NCBI GenBank assembly: GCA_937894665.1
Contig: CALAWF010000256.1
Coordinates: 1-9,682, forward strand
Length of the DNA: 9,682 nucleotides
Direction: 5' to 3'
Source of the DNA: an uncultured bacterium
Lineage (GTDB): Bacteria > Cyanobacteriota > Vampirovibrionia > Gastranaerophilales > Gastranaerophilaceae
The notes beneath the pieces are model-generated. The model saw only the letters and a list, made by a program, of their open reading frames with translations, was not told the origin of the DNA and ran no database searches. Positions 1 to 6,038 of this stretch are shown here, piece after piece. The translations under genes were made by a program, and so were the position numbers. The number at the start of each line of letters is the position of its first letter. Positions within the stretch are counted from its first letter, which is position 1.

Positions 1-1
1 T

Positions 2-598
2 ACGGTTATAGATGCATTGTTCTGTTTGTCAGATGATGCAATGAATTCTGCAAAAGAGTTTTATCAAGATAAAAATATTCCTGTTGACGACAATTCTGTT
101 TTAATTACTGTTCACAGAAGAGAAAATCATGGGGAAAGATTGGATAGAATTCTTGATGCGATTGAAACTTTGGTTAAAAAATATTCAAATCACCACTTTA
201 TTTTGCCAGTTCATCCTAATCCAAATGTAAAGGATAAAGTTCATTGCAGATTGGAAAAATATTCAAACGTATATTTGTTAAAACCTTTGGATTATCCGTA
301 TTTAGTATATTTGATGAAACATGCAAAATTAATTTTGACGGATTCAGGCGGTATTCAAGAAGAAGCTCCTTCTTTTGGTTGCCCAACTCTTGTTATGAGA
401 TATGAAACAGAACGTCAAGAAGGTATTAATGCAGGGGTTTCTGTCCTTGTTGGTGCAGAATATGACAAGATTGTTTCCTTGAGTTCAGAAATTTTGGATA
501 AAACAAGAGAAGAATCTAGATTGCAAGCTGCTAATCCGTACGGAAAAGGCGATTCTGCTAAAATTATCGAAGGATTGATTAGAGAGTATTTTAGTTAA
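2..598 (+). CDS. wecB: UDP-N-acetylglucosamine 2-epimerase (non-hydrolysing), C-terminal half
   Basis: This is the C-terminal part of the enzyme that interconverts UDP-GlcNAc and UDP-ManNAc in the cytoplasm, supplying ManNAc-type sugars for surface polysaccharide. The reading frame is open to the left edge, and the first residues, TVIDAL, match the family's GNTVIDAL segment, so the TTG at 17 is not the real start. Visible family motifs are HRREN (113-127), the VHPNPNV segment whose His (212-214) corresponds to the active-site region, and DSGGIQEEAPSFGCP from 341, the nucleotide-sugar binding loop of this GT-B fold. About 198 residues are present, against roughly 370 to 380 in the full-length family. 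No convincing rightward terminator follows the stop. Family assignment is firm; the exact polysaccharide pathway cannot be told from this fragment. Confidence 0.93.
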   Translation, partial: TVIDALFCLSDDAMNSAKEFYQDKNIPVDDNSVLITVHRRENHGERLDRILDAIETLVKKYSNHHFILPVHPNPNVKDKVHCRLEKYSNVYLLKPLDYPYLVYLMKHAKLILTDSGGIQEEAPSFGCPTLVMRYETERQEGINAGVSVLVGAEYDKIVSLSSEILDKTREESRLQAANPYGKGDSAKIIEGLIREYFS

Positions 599-652
599 AA
601 AGACAATAAGGAACAATGGAATTGTTAAAAGTCTATAAGTTCTTTACGGTTA

Positions 653-757
653 CGTCATTCTGAGGGATAGACTGTAGAGAATGTTAAGAATAGTAGGTTG
701 GATTTACTAATCCGACATTAAAATTAGCTGGATTGCTTCGCATTTGCTCGCAATGAC
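653..757. repeat. REP/MITE-like intergenic element with GTCATT termini
   Basis: The segment starts CGTCATTCTGAGG (653-665) and ends GCTCGCAATGAC (746-757), which is the reverse complement of GTCATTGCGAGC. The two ends therefore form imperfect terminal inverted repeats enclosing about 100 bases. Inside are a small hairpin, GGATT-TACT-AATCC (700-713), and GGATTGCTTCGC (730-741). The GTCATTGCGAG..GAAGC..AATCC vocabulary is typical of dispersed extragenic palindromic repeats in many unrelated bacteria. No open reading frame of note is present. The rest of the gene-free stretch 599-937 holds a second partial copy at 783 and a leftward terminator at 861; I see nothing else in it. Confidence 0.6.
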
Positions 758-782
758 TTATTTGAAAATGATTATACCGATT

Positions 783-820
783 CGTCATTCTGAGGTCTTT
801 TCCCCGAATCCATTACCTCA
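783..820. repeat. Second, partial copy of the GTCATTCTGAGG repeat
   Basis: CGTCATTCTGAGG at 783-795 repeats exactly the 13 bases at 653-665. It is followed by a short inverted repeat, TGAGGT (791-796) with ACCTCA (815-820), that could form a stem. The downstream GTTGCGAGG near 834-842 hints at a degraded right end. It lies in the same gene-free interval as the longer copy. Confidence 0.5.
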
Positions 821-860
821 ACTAGCTTTCTTTTGTTGCGAGGGTTGGGGTTTATATAAT

Positions 861-885
861 AAAAAAGCAAGTTAGAAACTTGCTT
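861..885 (-). terminator. Rho-independent terminator of the leftward gene
   Basis: A perfect 9-bp stem, AAGCAAGTT (865-873) with AACTTGCTT (877-885), has a 3-base loop. On the minus strand it is followed by a run of T (the A run at 861-866). It sits about 50 bases past the stop of the leftward gene that ends at 938. Confidence 0.85.
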
Positions 886-937
886 ATACATAAAATGTTT
901 TAGGGATATATTTAAGTTTTTTCGAGGTTTAATCTCT

Positions 938-1585
938 TTATAGGATAGATGAAGTTAATCGTTCATCTATTTTTCTATCAATTTTTTTGAGCATACGTTT
1001 CATTCTCATATCTTGACGGTTATGAATTGTTGGATTTGAAACCATTTCATTTCTATAACGTCTGTATAACTCAATTTCTCTATCTTTTATATCTTTTTTG
1101 ATTAGAATTTTGTCATCTTCTTCTGATAACTTCTTAGATACTTTGATAATTACGGCAAGTAATGCCATTACAAAACCTATCCATAAAACTTTATCAACGG
1201 GTACGGATTCTCCGACAATTGTACTCTGACCGTTTATTGGATTAATTATTACTGTTGAATTTTTAATATTTTCAGCATTTACAGTGATTTTTAGTTTGTT
1301 AGAGTCGATATTCTCAACTACTAGTCCTTCAATACTGTTTGTGCCTTTGTATAGAGCATTTACTGTATCAGATGAAGTAATTCCGCTCAACTCTAATACT
1401 AATTCATTCTCTGACGGGGTTTTCTTCACGACTTTTGCCATGCTATCAGATCCAAGAATTACATTATATCCGGTATTACTTTTTTCTAATGTAATTGTGT
1501 GCAGGTAGTTCCCGCTTGCAAATGCTGCCAAGCCAGAAAGTATAAATGTAATTAAGAATCCAAATATGATAAATCCTTTTTTCAT
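938..1585 (-). CDS. Signal-peptide, AMIN-like, single-span envelope protein
   Basis: A 215-residue protein predicted to sit in the cell envelope. Residues 1-24 form a signal peptide (KK, hydrophobic core, AFA-S cleavage region). Residues about 28-116 are beta-rich with an AMIN-like pattern, including ELVLELSGITSSD, SIEGLVVENI and KLKITVNA. AMIN domains localise proteins to peptidoglycan or the septum and are common in the cyanobacterial lineage. A membrane span lies at about 132-149, followed by a strongly basic and acidic helical tail (150-215) predicted to be cytoplasmic. No amidase or secretin domain is present. The ATG is supported by AGGGAGGAAG upstream (GGAGG at 1594-1598, 8-base spacing). 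It is transcribed divergently from the 1784 gene and has its own terminator. The AMIN call rests on pattern only; function is unknown. Confidence 0.8.
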   Translation of the reverse strand: MKKGFIIFGFLITFILSGLAAFASGNYLHTITLEKSNTGYNVILGSDSMAKVVKKTPSENELVLELSGITSSDTVNALYKGTNSIEGLVVENIDSNKLKITVNAENIKNSTVIINPINGQSTIVGESVPVDKVLWIGFVMALLAVIIKVSKKLSEEDDKILIKKDIKDREIELYRRYRNEMVSNPTIHNRQDMRMKRMLKKIDRKIDERLTSSIL

Positions 1586-1644
1586 TTTTTCTTCCTCCCT
1601 AATCTACACATTTATACTATCGCTATTTGGTTTAAAGCACATCA

Positions 1645-1664
1645 ACCCATGGATTTAGATGGGT
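1645..1664. other. Small inverted repeat in the divergent intergenic region
   Basis: ACCCAT (1645-1650) and ATGGGT (1659-1664) form a 6-bp stem with an 8-base loop between the two divergent genes. AACCCATG recurs at about 1709-1715. It may be an operator or chance; there is no T run, so it is not a terminator. Confidence 0.3.
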
Positions 1665-1684
1665 AGTTCAAAAGTTTTAAATAA

Positions 1685-1705
1685 TTCGTTAAGAATTGTA
1701 ACGAA
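1685..1705. promoter_or_regulatory. Dyad TTCGTTA-N7-TAACGAA, possible operator
   Basis: A perfect 7-bp inverted repeat with a 7-base spacer lies 17 bases upstream of the candidate -35 box of the rightward gene at 1784. That is a position typical of an activator site. A related GTTA-N8-TAAC dyad lies at 2243-2262. The binding protein is unknown. Confidence 0.4.
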
Positions 1706-1722
1706 AATAACCCATGCTGAAA

Positions 1723-1751
1723 TTGATGATTTTTGAAATCCTTTATATAAG
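1723..1751 (+). promoter_or_regulatory. Candidate sigma-70 type promoter for the 1784 gene
   Basis: TTGATG (1723-1728) and TATAAG (1746-1751) are separated by exactly 17 bases. Transcription would start near 1758, giving a leader of about 26 bases that contains the AGGAG ribosome site at 1772-1776. Confidence 0.6.
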
Positions 1752-1783
1752 TGTAAAGAATATGAGATATTAGGAGACACGAA

Positions 1784-2146
1784 ATGATATTATTATTTGG
1801 AGCCAAAGCAACAAAGACCGCAGCAACAAGAAAAAATTCTAATATAAATAATCACCCTGTTGAAAATTCTGGAATTTTGGCAATGAGCTTGAGTGATGCA
1901 AAAAGTTTGTTAACAATGGGCGAATATGATACATATGTTTCTTCAAATCCGGTAGCAGTTGATTATTCTGCATATGCAGATTTTACAGACGGTTCATCTG
2001 CTGAATCAGGATTTATGGCAGGTTTTTCAGAAGCTGTTGCATTCTTAGGCGGTGATTCAGGAATGGGCGGTTATTCTTCTTCTGCTTCATTCTCAGGATC
2101 TTCTGCTTGTTCTTCTTGTGGTGGTTCATTTGCTTCAGTATGTTAA
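1784..2146 (+). CDS. Small Ser/Gly-rich protein with a Cys-containing C-terminal tail
   Basis: A 120-residue protein of no family I recognise. It starts at an ATG with AGGAG 7 bases upstream. Residues 1-28 are short, basic and polar. Residues 31-65 (ILAMSLSDAKSLLTMGEYDTY...) look like a helical leader-type segment. Residues 66-120 are dominated by Gly, Ala and Ser and end in a CxxC and a final Cys (C109, C112, C120), with no Cys earlier. There is no signal peptide or membrane span. It is a single-gene unit with its own promoter and a strong terminator. The layout, a conserved-looking N-terminal part and a low-complexity Ser/Gly/Cys tail, resembles a modified-peptide precursor, but no modifying enzyme lies in the window. 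A structural or metal-binding tail is equally possible. Confidence 0.75.
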   Translation: MILLFGAKATKTAATRKNSNINNHPVENSGILAMSLSDAKSLLTMGEYDTYVSSNPVAVDYSAYADFTDGSSAESGFMAGFSEAVAFLGGDSGMGGYSSSASFSGSSACSSCGGSFASVC

Positions 2147-2185
2147 TTAACAAATTATAATTTTATATATGATGGATGAGATAAC

Positions 2186-2220
2186 AACGGTCAGAATAGT
2201 TTTCTGACCGTTTTGTTTTT
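2186..2220 (+). terminator. Strong Rho-independent terminator after the 1784 gene
   Basis: An 11-bp perfect stem, AACGGTCAGAA (2186-2196) with TTCTGACCGTT (2202-2212), has a 5-base loop and is followed by TTGTTTTT. It insulates the small gene from the sigma-28 type promoter downstream. Confidence 0.92.
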
Positions 2221-2242
2221 ATGATTTTAAGATTACTAATAA

Positions 2243-2262
2243 TTGTTACAAAATGTTAACAA
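2243..2262. promoter_or_regulatory. Dyad TTGTTA-N8-TAACAA upstream of the sigma-28 type promoter
   Basis: A 6-bp inverted repeat with an 8-base spacer ends 15 bases before the -35 box of the promoter at 2278. It shares GTTA..TAAC arms with the dyad at 1685-1705, which holds a similar position relative to its own promoter. A possible operator, with no direct proof. Confidence 0.35.
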
Positions 2263-2277
2263 AGTCCTTTAAAATCC

Positions 2278-2304
2278 TAAAGTTTTGCCCAAAAGTGCCG
2301 ATTA
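2278..2304 (+). promoter_or_regulatory. Flagellar sigma-28 (FliA/SigD) type promoter
   Basis: TAAAGTTT (2278-2285), an 11-base spacer (2286-2296), then GCCGATTA (2297-2304). The textbook FliA consensus is TAAAGTTT-N11-GCCGATAA, so the -35 box and spacer are exact and the -10 box differs at one position. It also fits the SigD form TAAA-N15-GCCGAT. The predicted start near 2311 gives a leader of about 40 bases with AAGGA at 2335-2339. An overlapping sigma-70 reading (TTTTGC, N17, TAGAAT at 2306-2311) is a weaker alternative. Confidence 0.72.
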
Positions 2305-2349
2305 ATAGAATAAGAAAAAGTTATAAGGAAATGAAAGGACACGTTAACT

Positions 2350-4455
2350 ATGGGAATGGCAGCATCTCAAGCAAGATTATTAACTATCACTGCTCGTTTA
2401 GCTGATAATGAGTTGAAATCTCAATCCATTAACAACGCTAAAATGCGTTTAGCAACTCAAAGTTCTCAAGCTAGCGAAAAATATATTAATGCTTTGAATG
2501 AAGCAAACTTGATGTTCTCTAACTACGATGCTAGTGGAACCGCTCAATCTCAATTGTTGACATTCAACGCATTGACAGCTTTCAGCTCTTACAACAATCA
2601 ATATGGTTTGGTAAATGCTGCCGGTCAATTGTTAGTTAGTGAATCCGAAGCTAAAATCTTTGAAGCTGCTGGTGGAAATCTTAATGACTACTTACAAGCT
2701 CATGGTTTGGTTTACGATACAACTTATTTTGATGAATTAGAAGCAATTGATAACAAAGGAATGTATCCAGAACCATTCAACAATATTTCAACTGCAGACT
2801 TAAAATCTTGGTATGAAGCATACGGAAGTATCGAAAATTCTCAGGAACAAGAAGACTACGAAACAAAATATAACGATTATGTTTCTAGTTCAAATTCTTT
2901 AAAAGCTGCATTAAAATCTGCTTTCAGCGATTATGTTACAACAAAAACTAGTACAGATTATAATGGTTCTTCTTTAGTTGGAACTACTTCTCAAGATTAT
3001 TATAACAGATTTACAAACTTTGGAAGTGGTCTTAACTACTTAACTAAAGATGCAACAGATAATATTGCTGAAATCAAAAAACAATTAAAATACTCAACAT
3101 CTACAGGTTTGACTGTATCAGGTGTTCCAACACAAGTTTCTATTACTCAAGATGAAAGTAATAAAAACAATTATATTCTTAATATAGATGATGATAAATG
3201 GACTTATACTCAAGATGCATTAGGCAAATATAAAATTGTTTCTTGTCCTGATGATGAAGTTGATTCAGAAGATGCTACTAAAGTTTATACTAAATTTAAT
3301 ATGCCAACATTGAATTTGTTTGATTCTATTGAAGATATGATTAAAGCACTTTCTTATACATCAAACGATTACAATGAAGACGGATCTCTTGCTTCATCTG
3401 ATGAATTTAAGTTTACAGATGTAACTAAAGATAGCGATGGCAATTATACTGTTACTTCTTCCTACACAGTTCCAAATGGTACTTTAGAAAATCCTAGTGC
3501 AAATCAGGAAAGAATTAAATCAATATTAAATGATTATGCTGCAGCTATTTATAGTATATTAACAAGTACTGAATCAATTAATATTGATGAGTTGACTAAA
3601 AAACAATTAAATAATGAATTAAATGCAGATAATTTTGTTGATGTTAGTGATCCTAAATATAATAAAGATGGTAAATCAATTACAGAATTGATGACTGATT
3701 ATAATGCTAAAAGAAAAGATTTTATCAATTTCATTTTTTCTGATGGTGAAAATGCAAGTGCAAATAGTACAACTGCATACGATGAAATTTCAAAATTGTT
3801 AGAAGCCGGTACTATTACAGTTAAAGATTTGACCAATGCTGACTATGTATTGAAATTATTAAGCGGATATGCAACTGTTGGCTCTGGAGATGACGAAAAA
3901 TCAATTATTGACCCATCACAAGGTAATATCAAGCTTTCAACAGCATTTGGTTCAGTTGTTAAAAATATGTTTGTTGAAAATATGATTTCTGAAACGGGTG
4001 AACCAAAATATGCTTGGATTGATGAAAATGATACAACAAATTCAGGCAATGCAGAAGCAAAATCTCAATGGTACACCAACTTATTCAACAGAATGAAAGA
4101 AGGATACAAACAATTAGAAAACGGTTTAGCTTCTTCTTCTCAATGGATTGAATACGCATTAGAAAGCGGTATCGTTTCAATGGAACAAGTTGACAAAAAC
4201 TACAATTGGAAATCTTTAGATTATAAAACTTGTACAAAAATTACAGAAGAAACTGATAACAGTGCTGCTGTTACAAAAGCTGAAGCTGAATACAACAGAG
4301 CAATGAATGACATCAATTCAAAAGACAGCATTTATGATATTCAATTGAAAAATATTGATACTGAACACTCTGCACTTCAAACAGAATATGATTCAATCAA
4401 AAATGCTTTAACTAAAAACATTGACAGAACTTTCAAATTCAGCACTAGTGGTTAA
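2350..4455 (+). CDS. Large axial/filament-like protein, possibly flagellum-associated
   Basis: A 701-residue protein with no enzymatic motif and no cleavable signal peptide. Residues 1-60 are predicted amphipathic helix (ASQARLLTITARLADNEL...). The last 80 residues are heptad-like helix (residues about 633-695, including DTEHSALQTEYDSIKNAL). The middle, about 241-572, is Asn/Asp/Ser/Thr-rich and more beta-like. Helical ends around a variable centre are the layout of flagellin, FlgL, FliD and other axial proteins exported without a signal peptide. The sigma-28 type promoter upstream supports co-regulation with flagella. Against this, I cannot match the canonical flagellin N-terminal motif. The ATG has AAGGA 10 bases upstream. 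Asn, Tyr and Phe codons are C-ending in roughly half of cases at the N-terminal side and two thirds at the C-terminal side, but about one in eight in the centre. It is monocistronic, with its own terminator. Role unproven. Confidence 0.75.
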   Translation: MGMAASQARLLTITARLADNELKSQSINNAKMRLATQSSQASEKYINALNEANLMFSNYDASGTAQSQLLTFNALTAFSSYNNQYGLVNAAGQLLVSESEAKIFEAAGGNLNDYLQAHGLVYDTTYFDELEAIDNKGMYPEPFNNISTADLKSWYEAYGSIENSQEQEDYETKYNDYVSSSNSLKAALKSAFSDYVTTKTSTDYNGSSLVGTTSQDYYNRFTNFGSGLNYLTKDATDNIAEIKKQLKYSTSTGLTVSGVPTQVSITQDESNKNNYILNIDDDKWTYTQDALGKYKIVSCPDDEVDSEDATKVYTKFNMPTLNLFDSIEDMIKALSYTSNDYNEDGSLASSDEFKFTDVTKDSDGNYTVTSSYTVPNGTLENPSANQERIKSILNDYAAAIYSILTSTESINIDELTKKQLNNELNADNFVDVSDPKYNKDGKSITELMTDYNAKRKDFINFIFSDGENASANSTTAYDEISKLLEAGTITVKDLTNADYVLKLLSGYATVGSGDDEKSIIDPSQGNIKLSTAFGSVVKNMFVENMISETGEPKYAWIDENDTTNSGNAEAKSQWYTNLFNRMKEGYKQLENGLASSSQWIEYALESGIVSMEQVDKNYNWKSLDYKTCTKITEETDNSAAVTKAEAEYNRAMNDINSKDSIYDIQLKNIDTEHSALQTEYDSIKNALTKNIDRTFKFSTSG

Positions 4456-4482
4456 TAAATAATAATATATAAATTTGATTTT

Positions 4483-4516
4483 AGGGGATGCTTTTTAATT
4501 AAGTATTCCCCTTTTT
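4483..4516 (+). terminator. Rho-independent terminator of the 701-residue protein gene
   Basis: AGGGGA..GCTT (4483-4492) pairs with AAGT..TCCCCT (4501-4512), with a one-base bulge and one G-U pair, followed by TTTTT (4512-4516). It lies about 30 bases after the stop codon. Confidence 0.85.
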
Positions 4517-4521
4517 ATTGT

Positions 4522-4542
4522 CTAATCATCGTTTTAGATTAG
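4522..4542. other. Small inverted repeat upstream of pgi
   Basis: CTAATC (4522-4527) and GATTAG (4537-4542) form a 6-bp dyad with a 9-base spacer, just upstream of the candidate pgi promoter. It could be an operator or chance; there is no T run after it. Confidence 0.25.
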
Positions 4543-4552
4543 TCAATCGCCC

Positions 4553-4580
4553 TTGTAATTTATTCTTGATTATATACAAT
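4553..4580 (+). promoter_or_regulatory. Candidate promoter of the pgi-trxB unit
   Basis: TTGTAA (4553-4558) and TACAAT (4575-4580) have 16-base spacing, close to the sigma-70 consensus. The predicted start is near 4587, about 28 bases before the pgi ATG. Confidence 0.5.
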
Positions 4581-4614
4581 AAAAATATAAGGTTTTTATG
4601 AGAGAGGTTTAGGG

Positions 4615-6003
4615 ATGATTAAATTCGATTACAGAAATGCGGATTCCGCTGTTGTTGGTTCTGCGGACGGACTTAACTTGTCTGAAGAATTTGCTACATA
4701 TAAAGACAAAATTGCTGAAATTATAGCAGATTTGAATAAAAGAAAAGACAAACCTGGACAATGGCTTCAATGGATGAATTTAGGTTACAGCGAAGAAACT
4801 GCATGGTATGTAAAAGAATATGCCGCTCTTGTTAGAAATAGATTTGATAATATTTTAGTTCTTGGGATTGGCGGTTCTGCTCTTGGTGGAATGGCTGTTA
4901 CAGAGGCTCTATTGAAGCCTTATTGGAATTTATTAACTCCGGAACAAAGAGATAATTACCCTAGAATATTTTTCCTTGATAATATTGACCCTGACACAAT
5001 GACATCTCTTTTTGATATGCTTGATTGGAAAAAAACATTGGTTAATGTTATCACTAAATCCGGTGATACTGCTGAAACTATGTCCCAATTTATGATTGTG
5101 AAAGATCGTTTGGAAAAAGAATTAGGAGATGATTATAGAAAAAATATCGTAGCAACAACTGACCAAAGAACAGGTATTTTAAGACAAATTTCAGAGCAAG
5201 AAGGGTATAAAACTTTTGTTGTTCCTGATGATGTAGGCGGAAGATTTTCTGTTTTTTCTGCTGTCGGTTTGTTGCCATTTGCATTAGTCGGGTTAGATAT
5301 TGATGAAATTACAAATGGTATTAAAGATATGGATTTAGCCTTGAAGAATACCGATATAAATGAAAATATTGCTGCTCAAAATGCGTTAATTCATTACTTG
5401 ATGGATACAAAATTGAAAAAGAATTTGTCTGTAATGATGCCATATTCAAGCAGATTGAAATACGTATCTGATTGGTATGTGCAATTATGGGCAGAGTCAT
5501 TAGGAAAAAATGAAAATTTGAACGGGGAACATGTTCATATTGGACCTACTCCGATTAAGGCTCTTGGTGCAACAGATCAGCACTCACAAATTCAACTCTA
5601 TAACGAAGGTCCTAATGATAAGGTAATTACATTTATCAGAGTTGGAGAGTTCGATAATACTTTAGAAATTCCTAAAATATTTGAATATACGGGAATTGGC
5701 TATCTTGGCGGTAAAACTATTAACAGTTTGATGAATGCAGAAGCTGACTCTACTAAAGTTTCTTTGTCTGATTATGCAAGACCTACTGTTACTATTACTT
5801 TGCCTAAGGTTGATGGCTATAATGTCGCTCAACTTCTTTATATGTTAGAAGTTCAGACTGCTATCGCCGGAGAGTTATATAATATTAATACATTTATTCA
5901 ACCAGGTGTAGAACAAGCTAAAAACTACACATATGCTTTGATGGGACGTGTTGGATATGAAGATTCTGCAAAATCTCTTCAAGCTCGTGTTGCAGCTATC
6001 TAG
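4615..6003 (+). CDS. pgi: Glucose-6-phosphate isomerase
   Basis: Interconverts glucose-6-phosphate and fructose-6-phosphate in the cytoplasm (glycolysis, gluconeogenesis and sugar-nucleotide supply). The protein has 462 residues, the length of the short bacterial form. Two SIS sugar-isomerase domains are visible. The first carries GIGGSALGG (84-92) and TKSGDTAET (147-155), the phosphate-binding loops. The PGI signature GGRFSVFSAVG lies at 208-218. The WAESLGKN segment gives the catalytic Glu (E294), TDQHSQ gives the ring-opening His (H323), and the C-terminal QPGVEQAKNY gives the Lys (K436). All key residues are present. The ATG has GAGAGG at 4602-4607, 7 bases upstream. No terminator separates it from the next two genes, so it probably heads a three-gene transcript ending at trxB. 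Confidence 0.97.
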   Translation: MIKFDYRNADSAVVGSADGLNLSEEFATYKDKIAEIIADLNKRKDKPGQWLQWMNLGYSEETAWYVKEYAALVRNRFDNILVLGIGGSALGGMAVTEALLKPYWNLLTPEQRDNYPRIFFLDNIDPDTMTSLFDMLDWKKTLVNVITKSGDTAETMSQFMIVKDRLEKELGDDYRKNIVATTDQRTGILRQISEQEGYKTFVVPDDVGGRFSVFSAVGLLPFALVGLDIDEITNGIKDMDLALKNTDINENIAAQNALIHYLMDTKLKKNLSVMMPYSSRLKYVSDWYVQLWAESLGKNENLNGEHVHIGPTPIKALGATDQHSQIQLYNEGPNDKVITFIRVGEFDNTLEIPKIFEYTGIGYLGGKTINSLMNAEADSTKVSLSDYARPTVTITLPKVDGYNVAQLLYMLEVQTAIAGELYNINTFIQPGVEQAKNYTYALMGRVGYEDSAKSLQARVAAI

Positions 6004-6004
6004 T

Positions 6005-6032
6005 TTGATTTCTTTTGAATTTCTGTTATAAA
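6005..6032 (+). promoter_or_regulatory. Candidate internal promoter, giving a leaderless start
   Basis: TTGATT (6005-6010) and TATAAA (6027-6032) are separated by 16 bases. The -10 box ends 6 bases before the ATG at 6039, so a normal start point would fall on or next to the start codon. There is no Shine-Dalgarno sequence in between. This would allow the exported protein and trxB to be expressed separately from pgi. Confidence 0.45.
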
Positions 6033-6038
6033 TTAAGT

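Noticed and set aside
17..19. TTG as start codon of the wecB reading frame
   Set aside because: The frame is open to the window edge and upstream residues TVIDA match the family, so the gene is simply cut by the window.
612..626. AACAAT-GGA-ATTGTT hairpin as terminator of wecB
   Set aside because: It is followed by A rather than T on the plus strand and the stem is weak.
1284..1508. Plus-strand open frame inside the AMIN-like gene
   Set aside because: It is antisense to a well-supported gene with signal peptide and ribosome site; no homology pattern and no ribosome site.
3843..4049. Minus-strand open frame inside the 701-residue protein gene
   Set aside because: Antisense shadow in AT-rich coding sequence, with no own signals.
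4484..4542. Riboswitch-like structure upstream of pgi
   Set aside because: The first hairpin is a plain terminator for the preceding gene, the second is only a 6-bp dyad, and both lie upstream of the candidate promoter.
5090..5284. Minus-strand open frame inside pgi
   Set aside because: Low-complexity Lys/Leu/Phe translation, antisense to pgi, which is certain.
6015..6038. TTG at 6015 as start of the exported protein
   Set aside because: It adds eight residues before a normal signal peptide, and the -10 box at 6027-6032 would fall inside the coding region.
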